Part shown: positions 1 to 9,130 of the stretch, in pieces
Layout: each line of letters begins with the position of its first letter
Position numbering within the stretch: the stretch's first letter is position 1
From: Rhodoplanes sp963712435
GTDB taxonomy: Bacteria; Pseudomonadota; Alphaproteobacteria; Rhizobiales; Xanthobacteraceae
Assembly (NCBI GenBank): GCA_963712435.1
Contig: CAVQIB010000003.1
Location: 248,001 to 312,000 of the forward strand
Direction of reading: 5' to 3'
DNA length: 64,000 nt
Notes under the pieces: generated by a model
Database searches by the model: none
Seen by the model: the letters and a program-made list of their open reading frames with translations, nothing else
What the model was told of the DNA's origin: nothing
Made by a program: the position numbers and the translations under genes

Positions 1-133
1 TGACGTTGCCGTACGCCCATTCGGAAGGATTCAGCCGGCGGGTCAAGGCATGACACGCGCTGAGCGGCGCACGATCCACACAAAGTCGCTCATGTGCATA
101 AACAAACGCCTAACCGGCGCGACGCGGGCTCAC

Positions 134-445
134 TCAGTGCTTGTGCGCGTCGGAATGCGAGCGGGCGAAAGCCGCCTGCTGCTCGGCGCTCGCTTCGCGC
201 TGGTATTTCGCTTTCCACTCCTCATAGGGCATTCCGTAGACCTGCTGGCGGCTTTCGTCCTTGCTGAGCGGGACGCCCTCGGCGTCCGCCGCCTCCTTCA
301 GCCAGTTGGACAGGCAGTTGCGGCAGAATCCGGCGAGAATGATGAGATCGATGTTCTGCACATCGGTGCGCGTGCGCAGGTGATCGACCAGCCGCCGGAA
401 AACGGCGGCCTCGAGCTCGGTGCGGGTCTTCTGGTCCATGGCCAT
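134..445 (-). CDS. DUF1244 family protein
   Basis: This 103-residue protein has no signal peptide and no membrane segment. It matches the small alphaproteobacterial DUF1244 family, whose hallmarks are the GFCRNCLSNWL stretch near residues 39-49 and a C-terminal MPYEEWKAKYQ segment. The two cysteines in CRNC suggest a metal or redox site, but the biochemical role of the family is unknown. A second in-frame ATG lies two codons inside the chosen start. In related genomes the gene is commonly close to DUF1036 and pyk, as it is here. Confidence 0.85.
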   Translation of the reverse strand: MAMDQKTRTELEAAVFRRLVDHLRTRTDVQNIDLIILAGFCRNCLSNWLKEAADAEGVPLSKDESRQQVYGMPYEEWKAKYQREASAEQQAAFARSHSDAHKH

Positions 446-773
446 GGGTCATCTCCGTTGCGGGCGATACATAACTCCCCTCCCCTCGCCTTTCCATAGA
501 GGCCGGCCCTGCTCCGGTCGCTGGCCTTTCGCGCCAGGTTGCGGGGGCCGCGGCGCTTGCCGCGGGGCTTGCCGCGGATATCGACGGACGGCGGCGCCGG
601 CGGGCCCTCGCCGCGCGGGACAGCGGCCTCGATCCCGCCCTCTTTCTTGCCGACAACGGTTCACGCGCGTCGGCGATCTCCTCGTCACAGGACCAGCCTG
701 CACGAATGTAAACGATTTCCGGGCGATACTCGTTGACAGACGGTAGCGCGGAGGAATATCCGCGCGAACAGGC
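446..773. other. intergenic region without a convincing gene
   Basis: This gap of about 330 bases separates the divergent DUF1244 and DUF1036 genes, so it should hold promoters for both. An open stretch on the + strand (roughly 475-712) has protein-like composition but no ATG, GTG or TTG start. I see no terminator or RNA gene. Confidence 0.4.
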
Positions 774-1353
774 ATGTGGCAACGATCGGTCATTACGAGG
801 TCGGGTTTCCTCGCTTTATCTCGGTTGGCCGGGCTGGGCGCGGCGGCGGCCGGATTCGTGCTCTCGCAGACGCTCGGTTGGGCGCTTCCCGCGCACGCCG
901 ATTTCCGGTTGTGCAACAACACCAGCGGGCGGGTCGGCGTGGCGATCGGATACAAGGACAGCGAGGGCTGGGCCACCGAGGGCTGGTGGAATTCTGCCGG
1001 CGCGGGGGTGCGAAACGTTGCTGCGGGGAACTCTGGTCGCGCGTTACTACTACATCTATGCGGTCGACTACGACCGCGGCGGCGAATGGTCCGGGCAGGC
1101 TTTCATGTGCACGCGCGACAAGGAGTTCACGATTCGGGGCACCGACGACTGCCTGGCGCGCGGCTATGACCGGACCGGCTTTTTCGAGGTCGACACCGGC
1201 GAGCAGCAGACCTGGACCGTCCAGCTGACCGATTCGTCGGAGCAGAGCTCGCAGCGGCCGGCGCCCGGCGCCCCGCTGACGACCATTCCGCCGGCGCCAG
1301 GGCGACCGTCGCCCTCCTCCCCGCAGTTTCCCGGCGGAAGCCCCGCTCGATGA
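774..1353 (+). CDS. DUF1036 secreted protein, frame broken at 1004-1008
   Basis: The N-terminus is a signal peptide ending in PAHA, and the mature part opens with DFRLCNNTSGRVGVAIGY, the start of the DUF1036 domain. The reading frame holds to about 1003 and resumes one base later as CETLLRGTLVARYYYIY. Reading the run of five G at 1004-1008 as four G joins both halves into WWNSAGAGCETLL, as expected for the family. The remaining domain carries the usual cysteines (FMCTRDKEF, DDCLARGY) and ends in a Pro/Ser-rich tail. The stop overlaps the pyk start by ATGA, so the two genes are probably co-translated. The function of DUF1036 is unknown; periplasmic location is inferred. Confidence 0.8.
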
Positions 1354-2780
1354 GACGTCAGCGGCGCGTCAAGATCATTGCGACGCTCGGTCCCGCGTCT
1401 CCCGACGAGGCGGCGATCGAACGGTTGTTCGAGGCCGGCGCCGATGTCTTCCGCATCAATATGAGCCACACCGTGCCCGAGCATATGCGCGACGTGGTGC
1501 GGATGATCCGCGCGGTCGAACGGGCGCAAGGACGGCCGATCGCGATCCTGGTCGATCTGCAGGGGCCGAAGCTCCGCATCGGGACGTTCGAGCCGGACGC
1601 AATCCGCCTGGAAAAAGGCGCGACCTTCGTCCTCGATTCCGATCCCGCCCCGGGCAATGGCGAACGGGTGTTCGTGCCGCATCCGGAAGTGCTCGCCGCG
1701 CTCGAACGCGGGCACCGCCTGCTGCTCGACGACGGCCGCATCCGTCTGATGATCGTCGATGCGTCCCCCTCGCAGGTCGTCACCAGGGTGGAGGTCGGCG
1801 GCAAGCTGAGCGCCCGCAAGGGGCTCAACCTCCCCGATACGGTGATCGCACTCCCCGCGCTCACGCCCAAGGATTACAAGGATCTCGAAGCCGCCCTCGA
1901 CGCCGGCATCGACTGGGTCGCGCTCTCCTTCATCCAGCGTCCCGAGGACATCGCCGCCGCCAAGAAGATCACGCGCGGGCGCGCCGGCGTGATGGCGAAA
2001 ATCGAAAAGCCGCAGGCGGTCGGCTGGCTCGCCGACATCATCGAGGCATCCGACGCCCTGATGGTTGCGCGCGGCGATCTCGGCGTCGAAATGCCGCTCG
2101 AACGGGTGCCGGGCGTGCAGAAGCAGATCACCCGCGCCGCGCGCCGCGCCGGCAAGCCGGTGGTCGTCGCCACCCAGATGCTCGAATTGATGATCACGAG
2201 CCCGGTGCCGACGCGCGCCGAAGTGTCGGATGTGGCGACCGCCATCTTCGAGGGCGTGGACGCGGTAATGCTATCGGCGGAATTGGCCGCCGGCCAATAT
2301 TCGGTCGAAGCGGTCGAGACGATGAACAAGATCGCCGAGGCGGTGGAGCGCGATCCGACTTACCGCTCGGTGATCCATGCCCAGCGCACCGACCCGGAGC
2401 GCACCGGGGCGGACGCGATTTCGGCCGCGGCCCGCCAGATCGCCGAGACGCTCGATCTCTCCGCCGTGGTCTCGTGGACGTCCTCGGGCGCCACCGCCTA
2501 TCGCGTGGCGCGCGAGCGGCCGGACATGTCGATCGTGGTGATTTCTCCGAAGACGGAAACGGGCCGCCGGCTTGCCCTGGTGTGGGGCGTCCACTGCGTG
2601 GTCGGCGAGGATGCGCGCGACCAGGACGACATGGTCGACCGCGCCTGCCGCGTCGCCTTCGCCGAGGGATTCGCCCGCGCCGGCGAACGCATCATCATCG
2701 TCGCCGGCCTGCCGCTCGGCATGCCCGGCGCAACCAACATGGTGCAGATCGCCTATGTCGGGGGCGAGAGCGCGCTGTAG
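1350..2780 (+). CDS. pyk: pyruvate kinase
   Basis: Pyruvate kinase converts phosphoenolpyruvate and ADP to pyruvate and ATP, the last step of glycolysis. The 476-residue length is normal for the family. The sequence shows the N-terminal KIIATLGPAS and INMSH elements, the B-domain LVDLQGPKLRIG, the catalytic AKIEKPQAV lysine-glutamate motif, the metal-binding ARGDLGVEMP, and the nucleotide/cation segment ATQMLELM before the C-terminal regulatory domain. The ATG overlaps the DUF1036 stop by four bases, an arrangement seen in related rhizobia. The gene is intact. Confidence 0.97.
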   Translation: MRRQRRVKIIATLGPASPDEAAIERLFEAGADVFRINMSHTVPEHMRDVVRMIRAVERAQGRPIAILVDLQGPKLRIGTFEPDAIRLEKGATFVLDSDPAPGNGERVFVPHPEVLAALERGHRLLLDDGRIRLMIVDASPSQVVTRVEVGGKLSARKGLNLPDTVIALPALTPKDYKDLEAALDAGIDWVALSFIQRPEDIAAAKKITRGRAGVMAKIEKPQAVGWLADIIEASDALMVARGDLGVEMPLERVPGVQKQITRAARRAGKPVVVATQMLELMITSPVPTRAEVSDVATAIFEGVDAVMLSAELAAGQYSVEAVETMNKIAEAVERDPTYRSVIHAQRTDPERTGADAISAAARQIAETLDLSAVVSWTSSGATAYRVARERPDMSIVVISPKTETGRRLALVWGVHCVVGEDARDQDDMVDRACRVAFAEGFARAGERIIIVAGLPLGMPGATNMVQIAYVGGESAL

Positions 2781-2821
2781 ACGCAAGTATCGGAGATTAT
2801 CCCGCCGCGCGCGCCGTCCGA

Positions 2822-3442
2822 TCAGATCGGCCGGCCGTCGACGGCATCCGTCAGGGTCCGCACCTTGTCGGCCATGCCCTTGAGCTGCGGATGCACGGCG
2901 AGCGCCGCGCGAAAGGCGTCGAGCGCGCTCTTCTCCTCGCCGATCTCCTGCATGATCATGCCCATTCCGGCCAGCGCCGCGAAATGGCGCGGCTCCCGCC
3001 GCAGCGCCTGCCGCAGGTCGGAGAGCGCGCTGCTGTAGTCCTTCTGCAGGTAGAACACCGTCGCCCGCCGGTTCCACGCCTCGGCATATTCCGGCCTGAT
3101 CTCGATGATCGCGTCGAGCATCCGGATGGCGAGATCGTAGTCCTCCTTGTCGACCGCGGTCTTCACGCGCGTCATCAGAAGATTGACGGTGTCGCTCCCG
3201 GACGCGAGCCAGTGCGCCCAGATGCGGTCTTCGATCGCCTTCGCGCTCGTCTCGTCGGGTGCGGCCTTGAGCGCGCCGAACAGGAATTCGATGTCATGGC
3301 CCGCGCGGGCGCGCGGCGCATTGGCCGGCGGCTCGATCCAGCTCGACGATTGCGCGGGGGCCTGGCCGGGCGCGAGCACGGCCACGCCGGCACAGGCGAG
3401 GATGGCGGGAACGAGAGCGAGTCGATGGCGTCGCGGGCGCAT
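2822..3442 (-). CDS. TPR-repeat periplasmic protein
   Basis: The 206-residue product starts with a signal peptide (basic MRPRRHR, hydrophobic core, APAQ cleavage region). Residues about 100-190 form at least two to three tetratricopeptide repeats, visible as AEAWNRRATVFYLQKDYSSA and HFAALAGMGMIMQEIGEEKS. TPR units serve as protein-binding scaffolds, so this is probably an envelope assembly or adaptor protein; the partner is unknown. The start at 3442 is preferred over an upstream ATG at 3505 because it places the signal peptide at the N-terminus. It is convergent with pyk, with a 41-base gap. Confidence 0.85.
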   Translation of the reverse strand: MRPRRHRLALVPAILACAGVAVLAPGQAPAQSSSWIEPPANAPRARAGHDIEFLFGALKAAPDETSAKAIEDRIWAHWLASGSDTVNLLMTRVKTAVDKEDYDLAIRMLDAIIEIRPEYAEAWNRRATVFYLQKDYSSALSDLRQALRREPRHFAALAGMGMIMQEIGEEKSALDAFRAALAVHPQLKGMADKVRTLTDAVDGRPI

Positions 3443-3561
3443 GCAGGTCAATGTAGCGGCGCTCGCCCAAGCCGCAAAGAGCCCAGCGCCGGCGCTGATC
3501 GTCACAGCGGCGTGAAGGGACGGAGCGAACGCGCGCCCGTTCGGCCCCGCCTCGATGCGGG

Positions 3562-3687
3562 TCAGCCCTGGCGCGCCTTGAACCGGCGCTGCGTCTTGTT
3601 GATGATGAACACGCGCCCCTTGCGCCGCACGATGCGGTTGTCGCGGTGGCGGCCGCGCAGGGATTTCAAAGAATTACGGACCTTCAT
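3562..3687 (-). CDS. rpmJ: 50S ribosomal protein L36
   Basis: This 41-residue, strongly basic protein begins MKVRNSLKSLRGRHRDN and ends RRFKARQG. It is the longer, cysteine-free L36 form typical of alphaproteobacteria, so it does not use a zinc ribbon. It is a small structural protein of the large ribosomal subunit. The reading frame is complete from ATG at 3687 to the stop at 3562-3564. Confidence 0.95.
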   Translation of the reverse strand: MKVRNSLKSLRGRHRDNRIVRRKGRVFIINKTQRRFKARQG

Positions 3688-3743
3688 GGCTCAACCTCGG
3701 CATTTCCGTCGGGGCGGCCATGCGAATGACCGACACTGCGATT

Positions 3744-4184
3744 TCACGCGGAAACATAGGGTTGCCGGCCCACCGGGTCAAGTTGGCGGCAACCCCATGC
3801 GCGTCGAGGGCCGGCCTTCGGAACGTCGGCCAGGAACGATCCTAGCGCGCGGGCCCGGCGTCGGACGGGACCTCCGAAGTCGCGCCGCCAGATCGTGCCG
3901 CCGTCGAACTGGACGGTTCTGCCGTCGGGGGAGAAAACGGCGCCCTGATTGTAGGCGGGCACCCAGATGCGAACCCAGTCCATCCAGCCGCGGCCAGGCA
4001 CGCCCGCCTCGTTGACGAGGTTCACCGCCCACCCGTTCTGCGTGATATAGGCCGGATAGCCGGTAAAGCCCGGCTGACAGCGAACGACGCAGCGATAGCG
4101 CCCCGTCAGATTGACCGGTTGCGCCGCAGCCTCCACCGCGCCCAAGGCCGTCACAAACATCAAAGACACGATTGCCGTTCGCAT
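3744..4184 (-). CDS. small secreted protein of unknown function
   Basis: The product is about 146 residues, with a signal peptide (MRTAIVSLMFVTALG, cleavage near EAAAQ). The mature domain has a C-x3-C pair (RCVVRCQPGF) and many aromatic residues. Short secreted proteins of this kind are common in Bradyrhizobium relatives. After IWRRDFGGP the C-terminus becomes arginine-rich and low in conservation signals, so a late frame error cannot be excluded. No function is assigned. Confidence 0.6.
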   Translation of the reverse strand: MRTAIVSLMFVTALGAVEAAAQPVNLTGRYRCVVRCQPGFTGYPAYITQNGWAVNLVNEAGVPGRGWMDWVRIWVPAYNQGAVFSPDGRTVQFDGGTIWRRDFGGPVRRRARALGSFLADVPKAGPRRAWGCRQLDPVGRQPYVSA

Positions 4185-4450
4185 CGCATTCTCCTCACGA
4201 CGGTTTGTGAAGTCACGTCGAGCGGGCGAGCGCGACAGCCGCGCCGCGATCTGTTTGCCGCGACTCTGGCGCCGGCCCGGTTGCCGAAGACGACATGCAG
4301 GCTCCATTCTCGGCAACGCACCGCTCGAGAGCTGTCTTGCCCAGATATCCGAACGTACATTCGTTGGCCATGTCAATCCCGAGCGCATCCCCCGGAAAAT
4401 GGCCGAGATGGTTAATACGTGGGCAGGTCGGTGGAGGGGGGCTGCGATGG

Positions 4451-4525
4451 TGGTGGGCGCGACAGGGATCGAACCTGTGACCCCTACCATGTCAAGGTAG
4501 TGCTCTTCCGCTGAGCTACGCGCCC
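4451..4525 (-). tRNA. tRNA-Val (anticodon GAC)
   Basis: On the minus strand the acceptor arm GGGCGCG pairs with CGCGCCC, and CCA is encoded. The anticodon stem CTACC/GGTAG encloses the loop TTGACAT, giving anticodon GAC. The D-arm (TAGCTCAGCGG) and T-arm (GGTTCGATCC) are canonical. The gene reads Val codons GUC and GUU. Confidence 0.96.
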
Positions 4526-4709
4526 GGAATGCCCCAGTCTATATCCTGTCGCATCGCGCCGCCGCAAGCCTCTGCGCCACCGTCTCGGCCGGAGATCGCC
4601 GCGGCCGGCTCGGCCGGAAATCGCAGACCGCCCTCCCCGGCTGCCAATCGGCGCGCGATCTGCTGGGAACCGGATGCGAAGGCGGGGTCAACCGAAGTCG
4701 CGGCGGCGC

Positions 4710-5072
4710 TCAGGCCGCCGTCAGCATTTTCTGCACTTCGTTGACGAGTTCGCGCAGATGGAAGGGCTTCGACAGCACCTTGGCGTGCTTCGGCGCGGAG
4801 GAGTCCGGGTTGAGCGCGACCGCGGCAAACCCGGTGATGAACATGATCTTGATGTCCGGGTCGAGCTCGGAGGCGCGCCGCGCCAGCTCGATGCCGTCCA
4901 TTTCGGGCATCACGATATCGGTGAGCAGAAGCTCGAACGGTTCCTCCCGCAATCGGTGATAGGCGGAGAGGCCGTTGTCGTAGGACATGACCTCATAGCC
5001 CGCCGTCTGCAGCGCTTTCACAAGGAAACGCCGCATGTCATTATCGTCTTCGGCCAAGAGAATCTTCGACAT
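4710..5072 (-). CDS. cpdR: single-domain response regulator CpdR
   Basis: This 120-residue protein is a lone receiver domain. The acidic pocket is in LLAEDDNDMR, the phosphoacceptor Asp is in LLTDIVMPEMDG, the conserved Thr is in MFITGF, and the Lys is in VLSKPFHLREL. Length and sequence match CpdR, which in Caulobacter and rhizobia primes ClpXP in its unphosphorylated form and controls CtrA turnover via the CckA-ChpT phosphorelay. The start ATG at 5072 is unambiguous from the MSKILLAEDD beginning. The divergent neighbour is an N-formylglutamate amidohydrolase gene. Another ClpXP accessory factor, RcdA, is encoded at 48.1-48.6 kb. Confidence 0.92.
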   Translation of the reverse strand: MSKILLAEDDNDMRRFLVKALQTAGYEVMSYDNGLSAYHRLREEPFELLLTDIVMPEMDGIELARRASELDPDIKIMFITGFAAVALNPDSSAPKHAKVLSKPFHLRELVNEVQKMLTAA

Positions 5073-5302
5073 CTGACGCCTACCGACTGTACGGACCCCC
5101 CGATCGCCGCCACTCGCCTCGTTGCCGCCCGATCTTCGATCCAGCATCCCATAAGCAAAATTCCTGGTAAACACCGAGTGAACTTGGACCCGATCTTGGC
5201 AGAAAGCCGTTCCTATCGGACAATGAGTCCGCCTCGCCGTGTCCAGCCTGCAACGCCCGCATCCGCCCGCGACGCATCGACACGAGATTGTGCCGGCCGC
5301 CG

Positions 5303-6190
5303 ATGACCGATCTGTCCGACGAACTCGATCCGCCATTCGACGTGCTGGAGCCCGGCGACTGGCGGGGGCCGGTCGTGTTCAACTCGCCGCACAGCGGAAA
5401 CGTCTATCCCCGCGCCTTCCTGGTCGCGACCCGGCTCGACCTGCCGACGCTGCGCCGCTCCGAAGATTCCTTTGTGGACCAGCTGTTCGCCGGGGTGGTG
5501 CGGCGGGGACATCCGCTCATGCGGGCGCATTTCCCGCGCTGCTTCGTCGACGTTAACCGCGAGCCCTACGAACTCGACCCGCGCATGTTCGAGGGGCGGC
5601 TTCCGTCCTACGCCAACACCCGCTCGATGCGGGTGGCGGGCGGCCTCGGAACGGTCGCGCGCGTGGTCGGCGACGCGCAGGAAATCTATGACGGCCGCAT
5701 TCCGGTGGAAGACGCGCTGCGGCGCATCGAAAGCCTCTACAAGCCGTATCATCGCGCGCTGCGGCGGCTGCTGACGCGCATGCAGCGCGAGTTCGGCTCC
5801 GCCGTCCTGGTCGACTGCCACTCGATGCCGTCCAGCGCCGGCGCGCGCGACGAGCGTCCGCGCTCCGATGTGGTCATCGGCGACCGGTACGGCACGAGCT
5901 GCTTCCCGATCGTCGCGGAGACGATCGAAAGCACGCTGCGCAGCCTCGGCTATTCGGTCAGCCGCAACAAGCCCTATGCCGGCGGCTTCATCACCGAGCA
6001 TTACGGCAATCCGACCACCGGCCTGCATTCGGTGCAGTTCGAGCTCAACCGCGCGCTCTACATGGACGAGCGCCGCCACGTGCCGGCGCGGTCGTTCGCG
6101 CGGGTCGCGGCCGACCTCGAAATCGTCGCCGATCGCCTCGCCGCCATCCCCTGGGACGACCTGCGCCCCTATCGCGCCGCCGCCGAGTGA
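5303..6190 (+). CDS. N-formylglutamate amidohydrolase family protein
   Basis: The 295-residue protein carries the FGase family features: VVFNSPHSGNVYP near the N-terminus, FVDVNREPYELDPRMF, VDCHSMPS, and the late GFITEHYGNP and HSVQFELNRALYMDE segments. These hold the metal-binding His/Glu residues. The family hydrolyses N-formylglutamate to glutamate and formate (histidine degradation), but many rhizobial members lie outside hut operons, as here, and their substrate is unproven. I chose ATG 5303 over an upstream in-frame ATG at 5288. Confidence 0.9.
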   Translation: MTDLSDELDPPFDVLEPGDWRGPVVFNSPHSGNVYPRAFLVATRLDLPTLRRSEDSFVDQLFAGVVRRGHPLMRAHFPRCFVDVNREPYELDPRMFEGRLPSYANTRSMRVAGGLGTVARVVGDAQEIYDGRIPVEDALRRIESLYKPYHRALRRLLTRMQREFGSAVLVDCHSMPSSAGARDERPRSDVVIGDRYGTSCFPIVAETIESTLRSLGYSVSRNKPYAGGFITEHYGNPTTGLHSVQFELNRALYMDERRHVPARSFARVAADLEIVADRLAAIPWDDLRPYRAAAE

Positions 6191-6294
6191 TTCCCGATCC
6201 GCACGAATCGCCTCCCGACACTCCCGACCGGCGCCGCCCGAGCTCGATCGCTTTCCGGTGGGGAGAGTTTCGCGGCTCATACCGACTACTTCTT

Positions 6295-6382
6295 GTCATC
6301 ATCCGCGCCAAGCGGATGATCCAGTACGCACCGGAATCGCCTTCGAATACTGGATGCTCCGCTTTCGCGCGCGGAGCATGAC
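6295..6382. repeat. dispersed palindromic repeat, family A (copy 1)
   Basis: Two hairpins lie in mirror orientation. The first is bounded by GTCAT and ATCCAGTA, the second by TACTGGAT and ATGAC. The arm stems (CATCCGC/GCGGATG and GCTCCGC/GCGGAGC) differ in sequence from the copies at 37261-37396 and 63137-63279 but keep the same flanks. The element lies between the FGase gene and the 3' end of the phosphomannomutase gene. Confidence 0.7.
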
Positions 6383-6447
6383 GGGCGGGGTGAACCGGCC
6401 GTCGTTGGTCAAGCCCGCGCATGATGGTTCGCTTGCGGTGGCCAGTT

Positions 6448-7945
6448 TCAGATGGTCTGGTTGTAGGCGCCGATTTCGGGATGCGTGCGCAGCACCGCGT
6501 CGACCGCCTGGAACATCTCGCGCATGCGCGTCTCTGAGACCGGGCTCTCGACCACCACGACGAGTTCCGGTTTGTTGGACGAGGCGCGCACCAGCCCCCA
6601 GGTGCCGTCCGCAACCGTCACCCGCACGCCGTTGACCGTGACGAGGTCGCGGATCGGCTGGCCGGCGACCGGCGCGCCCTTGGCCTGCGCCGCCTCGAAA
6701 TGCCTCACCACCTGCTCGACCACGCCGTATTTCGCCTCGTCGGCGCAGTGCGGCGACATGGTCGGGCGACTGCCAGGTCTTCGGCAGCGCGTCCTTGAGT
6801 TCGGACAGGCTTCGCCCCGGATTGCGGTCGAGCAGGTCGCAGATCGCGATCGCGGAGACGAGGCCGTCGTCATAGCCGCGGCCGAACGGGCGGTTGAAGA
6901 AGAAGTGTCCCGACTTCTCGAAACCGGCCAGCGCGCCCAGCTCGGAGGTGCGCCGCTTCATGTGGGAGTGGCCGGTCTTCCAGTAGTCGACCTTGGCCCC
7001 GGCCTGGCGCAGCACCGGGTCGGTCACGAACAATCCCGTCGACTTCACGTCGACCACGAACTGCGCGCCCGGATGGAGGGCGGCCATGTCCCGCGCGAGC
7101 ATCACGCCGATCTTGTCGGCGAAGATCTCTTCGCCCGTGTCGTCGACCACCCCGCAGCGGTCGCCGTCGCCGTCGAAGCCGAGCCCGACATCGGCCCCGC
7201 TCGCGAGCACGGCGTCGCGGATCGCGTGCAGCATCCGCATGTCTTCGGGATTCGGATTGTATTTCGGGAAGCTGTGGTCGAGCGCGGTATCGAGCGGCAC
7301 GACCTCGCAGCCGATCGCCGCCAGGACCTGCGGGGCGAACGCGCCGGCGGTGCCGTTGCCGCAGGCGCACACGACCTTGAGCCGCCGTTCGAGCTTGCGG
7401 CGATTGGTGAGGTCGGCAATGTAACGCGCTGGGAAATCCTGGATAAACTCGTAGCGCCCGCCGCCGGCGAGGTCGAAGCGCGCCCCCAGCACGATCTCCT
7501 TGAGCCGGCTCATCTCGTCGGGGCCGAAGGTGAACGGGCGGTGCGCGCCCATCTTCACGCCGGTCCAGCCATTGTCGTTGTGCGAGGCGGTGACCATGGC
7601 GACGCAGGGCACGTCGAGGGCGAACTGGGCGAAATAGGCCATCGGCGTCAGAGCGAGCCCGATATCGTGCACCTTGCAGCCGGCGGCGAGCAGGCCCGAG
7701 ACGAGCGCATATTTGATCGCGGCGGAATAGCTGCGGAAATCGTGGCCGGTGACGATCTCGGGGACCCCCATCGCGCGGATCATCGCGCCGAGCCCCATCC
7801 CGAGCGCCTGCACGCCCATCAGGTTGATTTCCGTCTCGAACAGCCAGCGCGCGTCGTATTCGCGGAAGCCGGTGGGCTTCACCATCGGCTCGGATTCGTA
7901 GGCCTGGCTGTTGCGCGGCAGGAAAGGCTTCGGGACCGGGTACAT
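6448..7945 (-). CDS. phosphomannomutase/phosphoglucomutase, one frame break
   Basis: This alpha-D-phosphohexomutase interconverts hexose 1- and 6-phosphates and feeds GDP-mannose or UDP-glucose synthesis for envelope polysaccharides. Landmarks in order are GFREYDARW near the N-terminus, the phosphoserine loop TASHNDNGWTG, the metal loop FDGDGDRCG, the sugar-binding FEKSGHFFF and a C-terminal domain ending EIGAYNQTI. The frame breaks at about 6764-6766: a GGG on the + strand should be GG, after which LPKTWQSP continues as TMSPHCADEAKYGVVEQ. Start 7945 (MYPVPKPF) fits rhizobial homologues; an in-frame ATG at 7981 is possible. The full length of about 500 residues is normal once the break is repaired. 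Confidence 0.9.
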
Positions 7946-8080
7946 GGCGGGGGCTGTTCCGAGTGGGCGTCGCGTGGACATAGCCCAAGCCTGCACAGGG
8001 CGGAAGCGGGCGCTCGATTACGGGTTCTGTAAACCTGTCTTTACAGCGCTGACCGCATCTCTCGCCGCGGGCGGAGCGGC

Positions 8081-8866
8081 TCAGTCTCCGGCCAGCGCCA
8101 GAAGCGCCGCCGCGTGCATCCGCTTGTCGCCGGCGGCGACGATGCGGCCGCCGCGCTCGGCGCTTGCGCCCTCCCAGGTGGTGATGACGCCTCCGGCGCC
8201 GGCGATGATCGGGATCAGCGCGGCGACGTCGTGCGGCTTCAGCTCCGTCTCGATGACGAGATCGACATGGCCGGCCGCGAGCATGCAATAGGCGTAGCAG
8301 TCCCCGCCATAGCGGGACAGCTTGGCCGCCTCCTCGACCCGGCCGAAGGCGGCGCGGTCGGCGCTGTTCATCAGGCGCGGGCTCGTCGTGTAGAGGACGG
8401 CCTGGTCGAGGCTCGCGCAGGGGCGCACCATCAGCTCGCGCTCGCTGCGCGGGCCGCGATAGCTCGCCCGCTTGCCGTCGCCCGAAAACCGCTCGCCGAA
8501 GAACGGCTGGTGCATCATTCCGAAGATCGGCTGGCCGCGCCGCGTCAACGCGATCAGCGTGCCCCAGGCGGGCATGCCGGAAATGAACGACTTGGTGCCG
8601 TCGATCGGATCGAGCACCCAGACGAACTCGGCGTCCGGCCGCTCCGCTCCGAATTCCTCGCCGACGATCCCATGCTCCGGAAAATGCGATCGGATCAGCG
8701 CGCGCATGGCGAGTTCGCCCGCGCGGTCGGCCGCCGTCACCGGGTCGAACGCGCCGCCGGCGCTCTTGTCGTCGATGCACAGCGACGTGCGGAAGAACGG
8801 CAGGATCGCCTCGCCGGACGTGGTCGCCAATTTGTCGATGAAGGCGGCGAAATCGACCGCGCTCAT
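8081..8866 (-). CDS. hisN: HisN-type histidinol-phosphatase (inositol monophosphatase family)
   Basis: The 261-residue product belongs to the inositol monophosphatase superfamily. Metal-binding motifs are GEEFG and WVLDPIDGTKSFISG, and the later YGGDCYAYCMLAAGHVDLV segment is conserved. This subgroup in actinobacteria and alphaproteobacteria supplies histidinol-phosphate phosphatase for histidine synthesis. Related enzymes act on inositol phosphates or 3'-phosphoadenosine phosphate, so substrate assignment rests on family similarity. The start ATG is at 8866, and no his genes are adjacent. Confidence 0.82.
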   Translation of the reverse strand: MSAVDFAAFIDKLATTSGEAILPFFRTSLCIDDKSAGGAFDPVTAADRAGELAMRALIRSHFPEHGIVGEEFGAERPDAEFVWVLDPIDGTKSFISGMPAWGTLIALTRRGQPIFGMMHQPFFGERFSGDGKRASYRGPRSERELMVRPCASLDQAVLYTTSPRLMNSADRAAFGRVEEAAKLSRYGGDCYAYCMLAAGHVDLVIETELKPHDVAALIPIIAGAGGVITTWEGASAERGGRIVAAGDKRMHAAALLALAGD

Positions 8867-9130
8867 GGTTGCCGTCCTTTTCCGGACCGCCGAAAGGTCG
8901 ACGTATCCCTGCTGGCGCCCGGCGCATTGGTGGGTTGGTCGGCCGGTAGTGGCTGACGAAGCGGGACCCGGACCGAATCGACGGTTTACCGAGCCTGCTT
9001 GCCGGTCCACATGTGCCTGAGCGCGCGCCGTCCGGCAACATGCTCGCTCGACCCTTGCCCCGCAAATGCGCCCATGCGACCAAAACGGAAGACCAAAAAA
9101 TAGGCATGCGAGGCGTCGACACCCGTGCAG

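Noticed and set aside
475..712. Possible gene in the DUF1244-DUF1036 gap
   Set aside because: Protein-like composition, but there is no usable start codon and no recognised motif.
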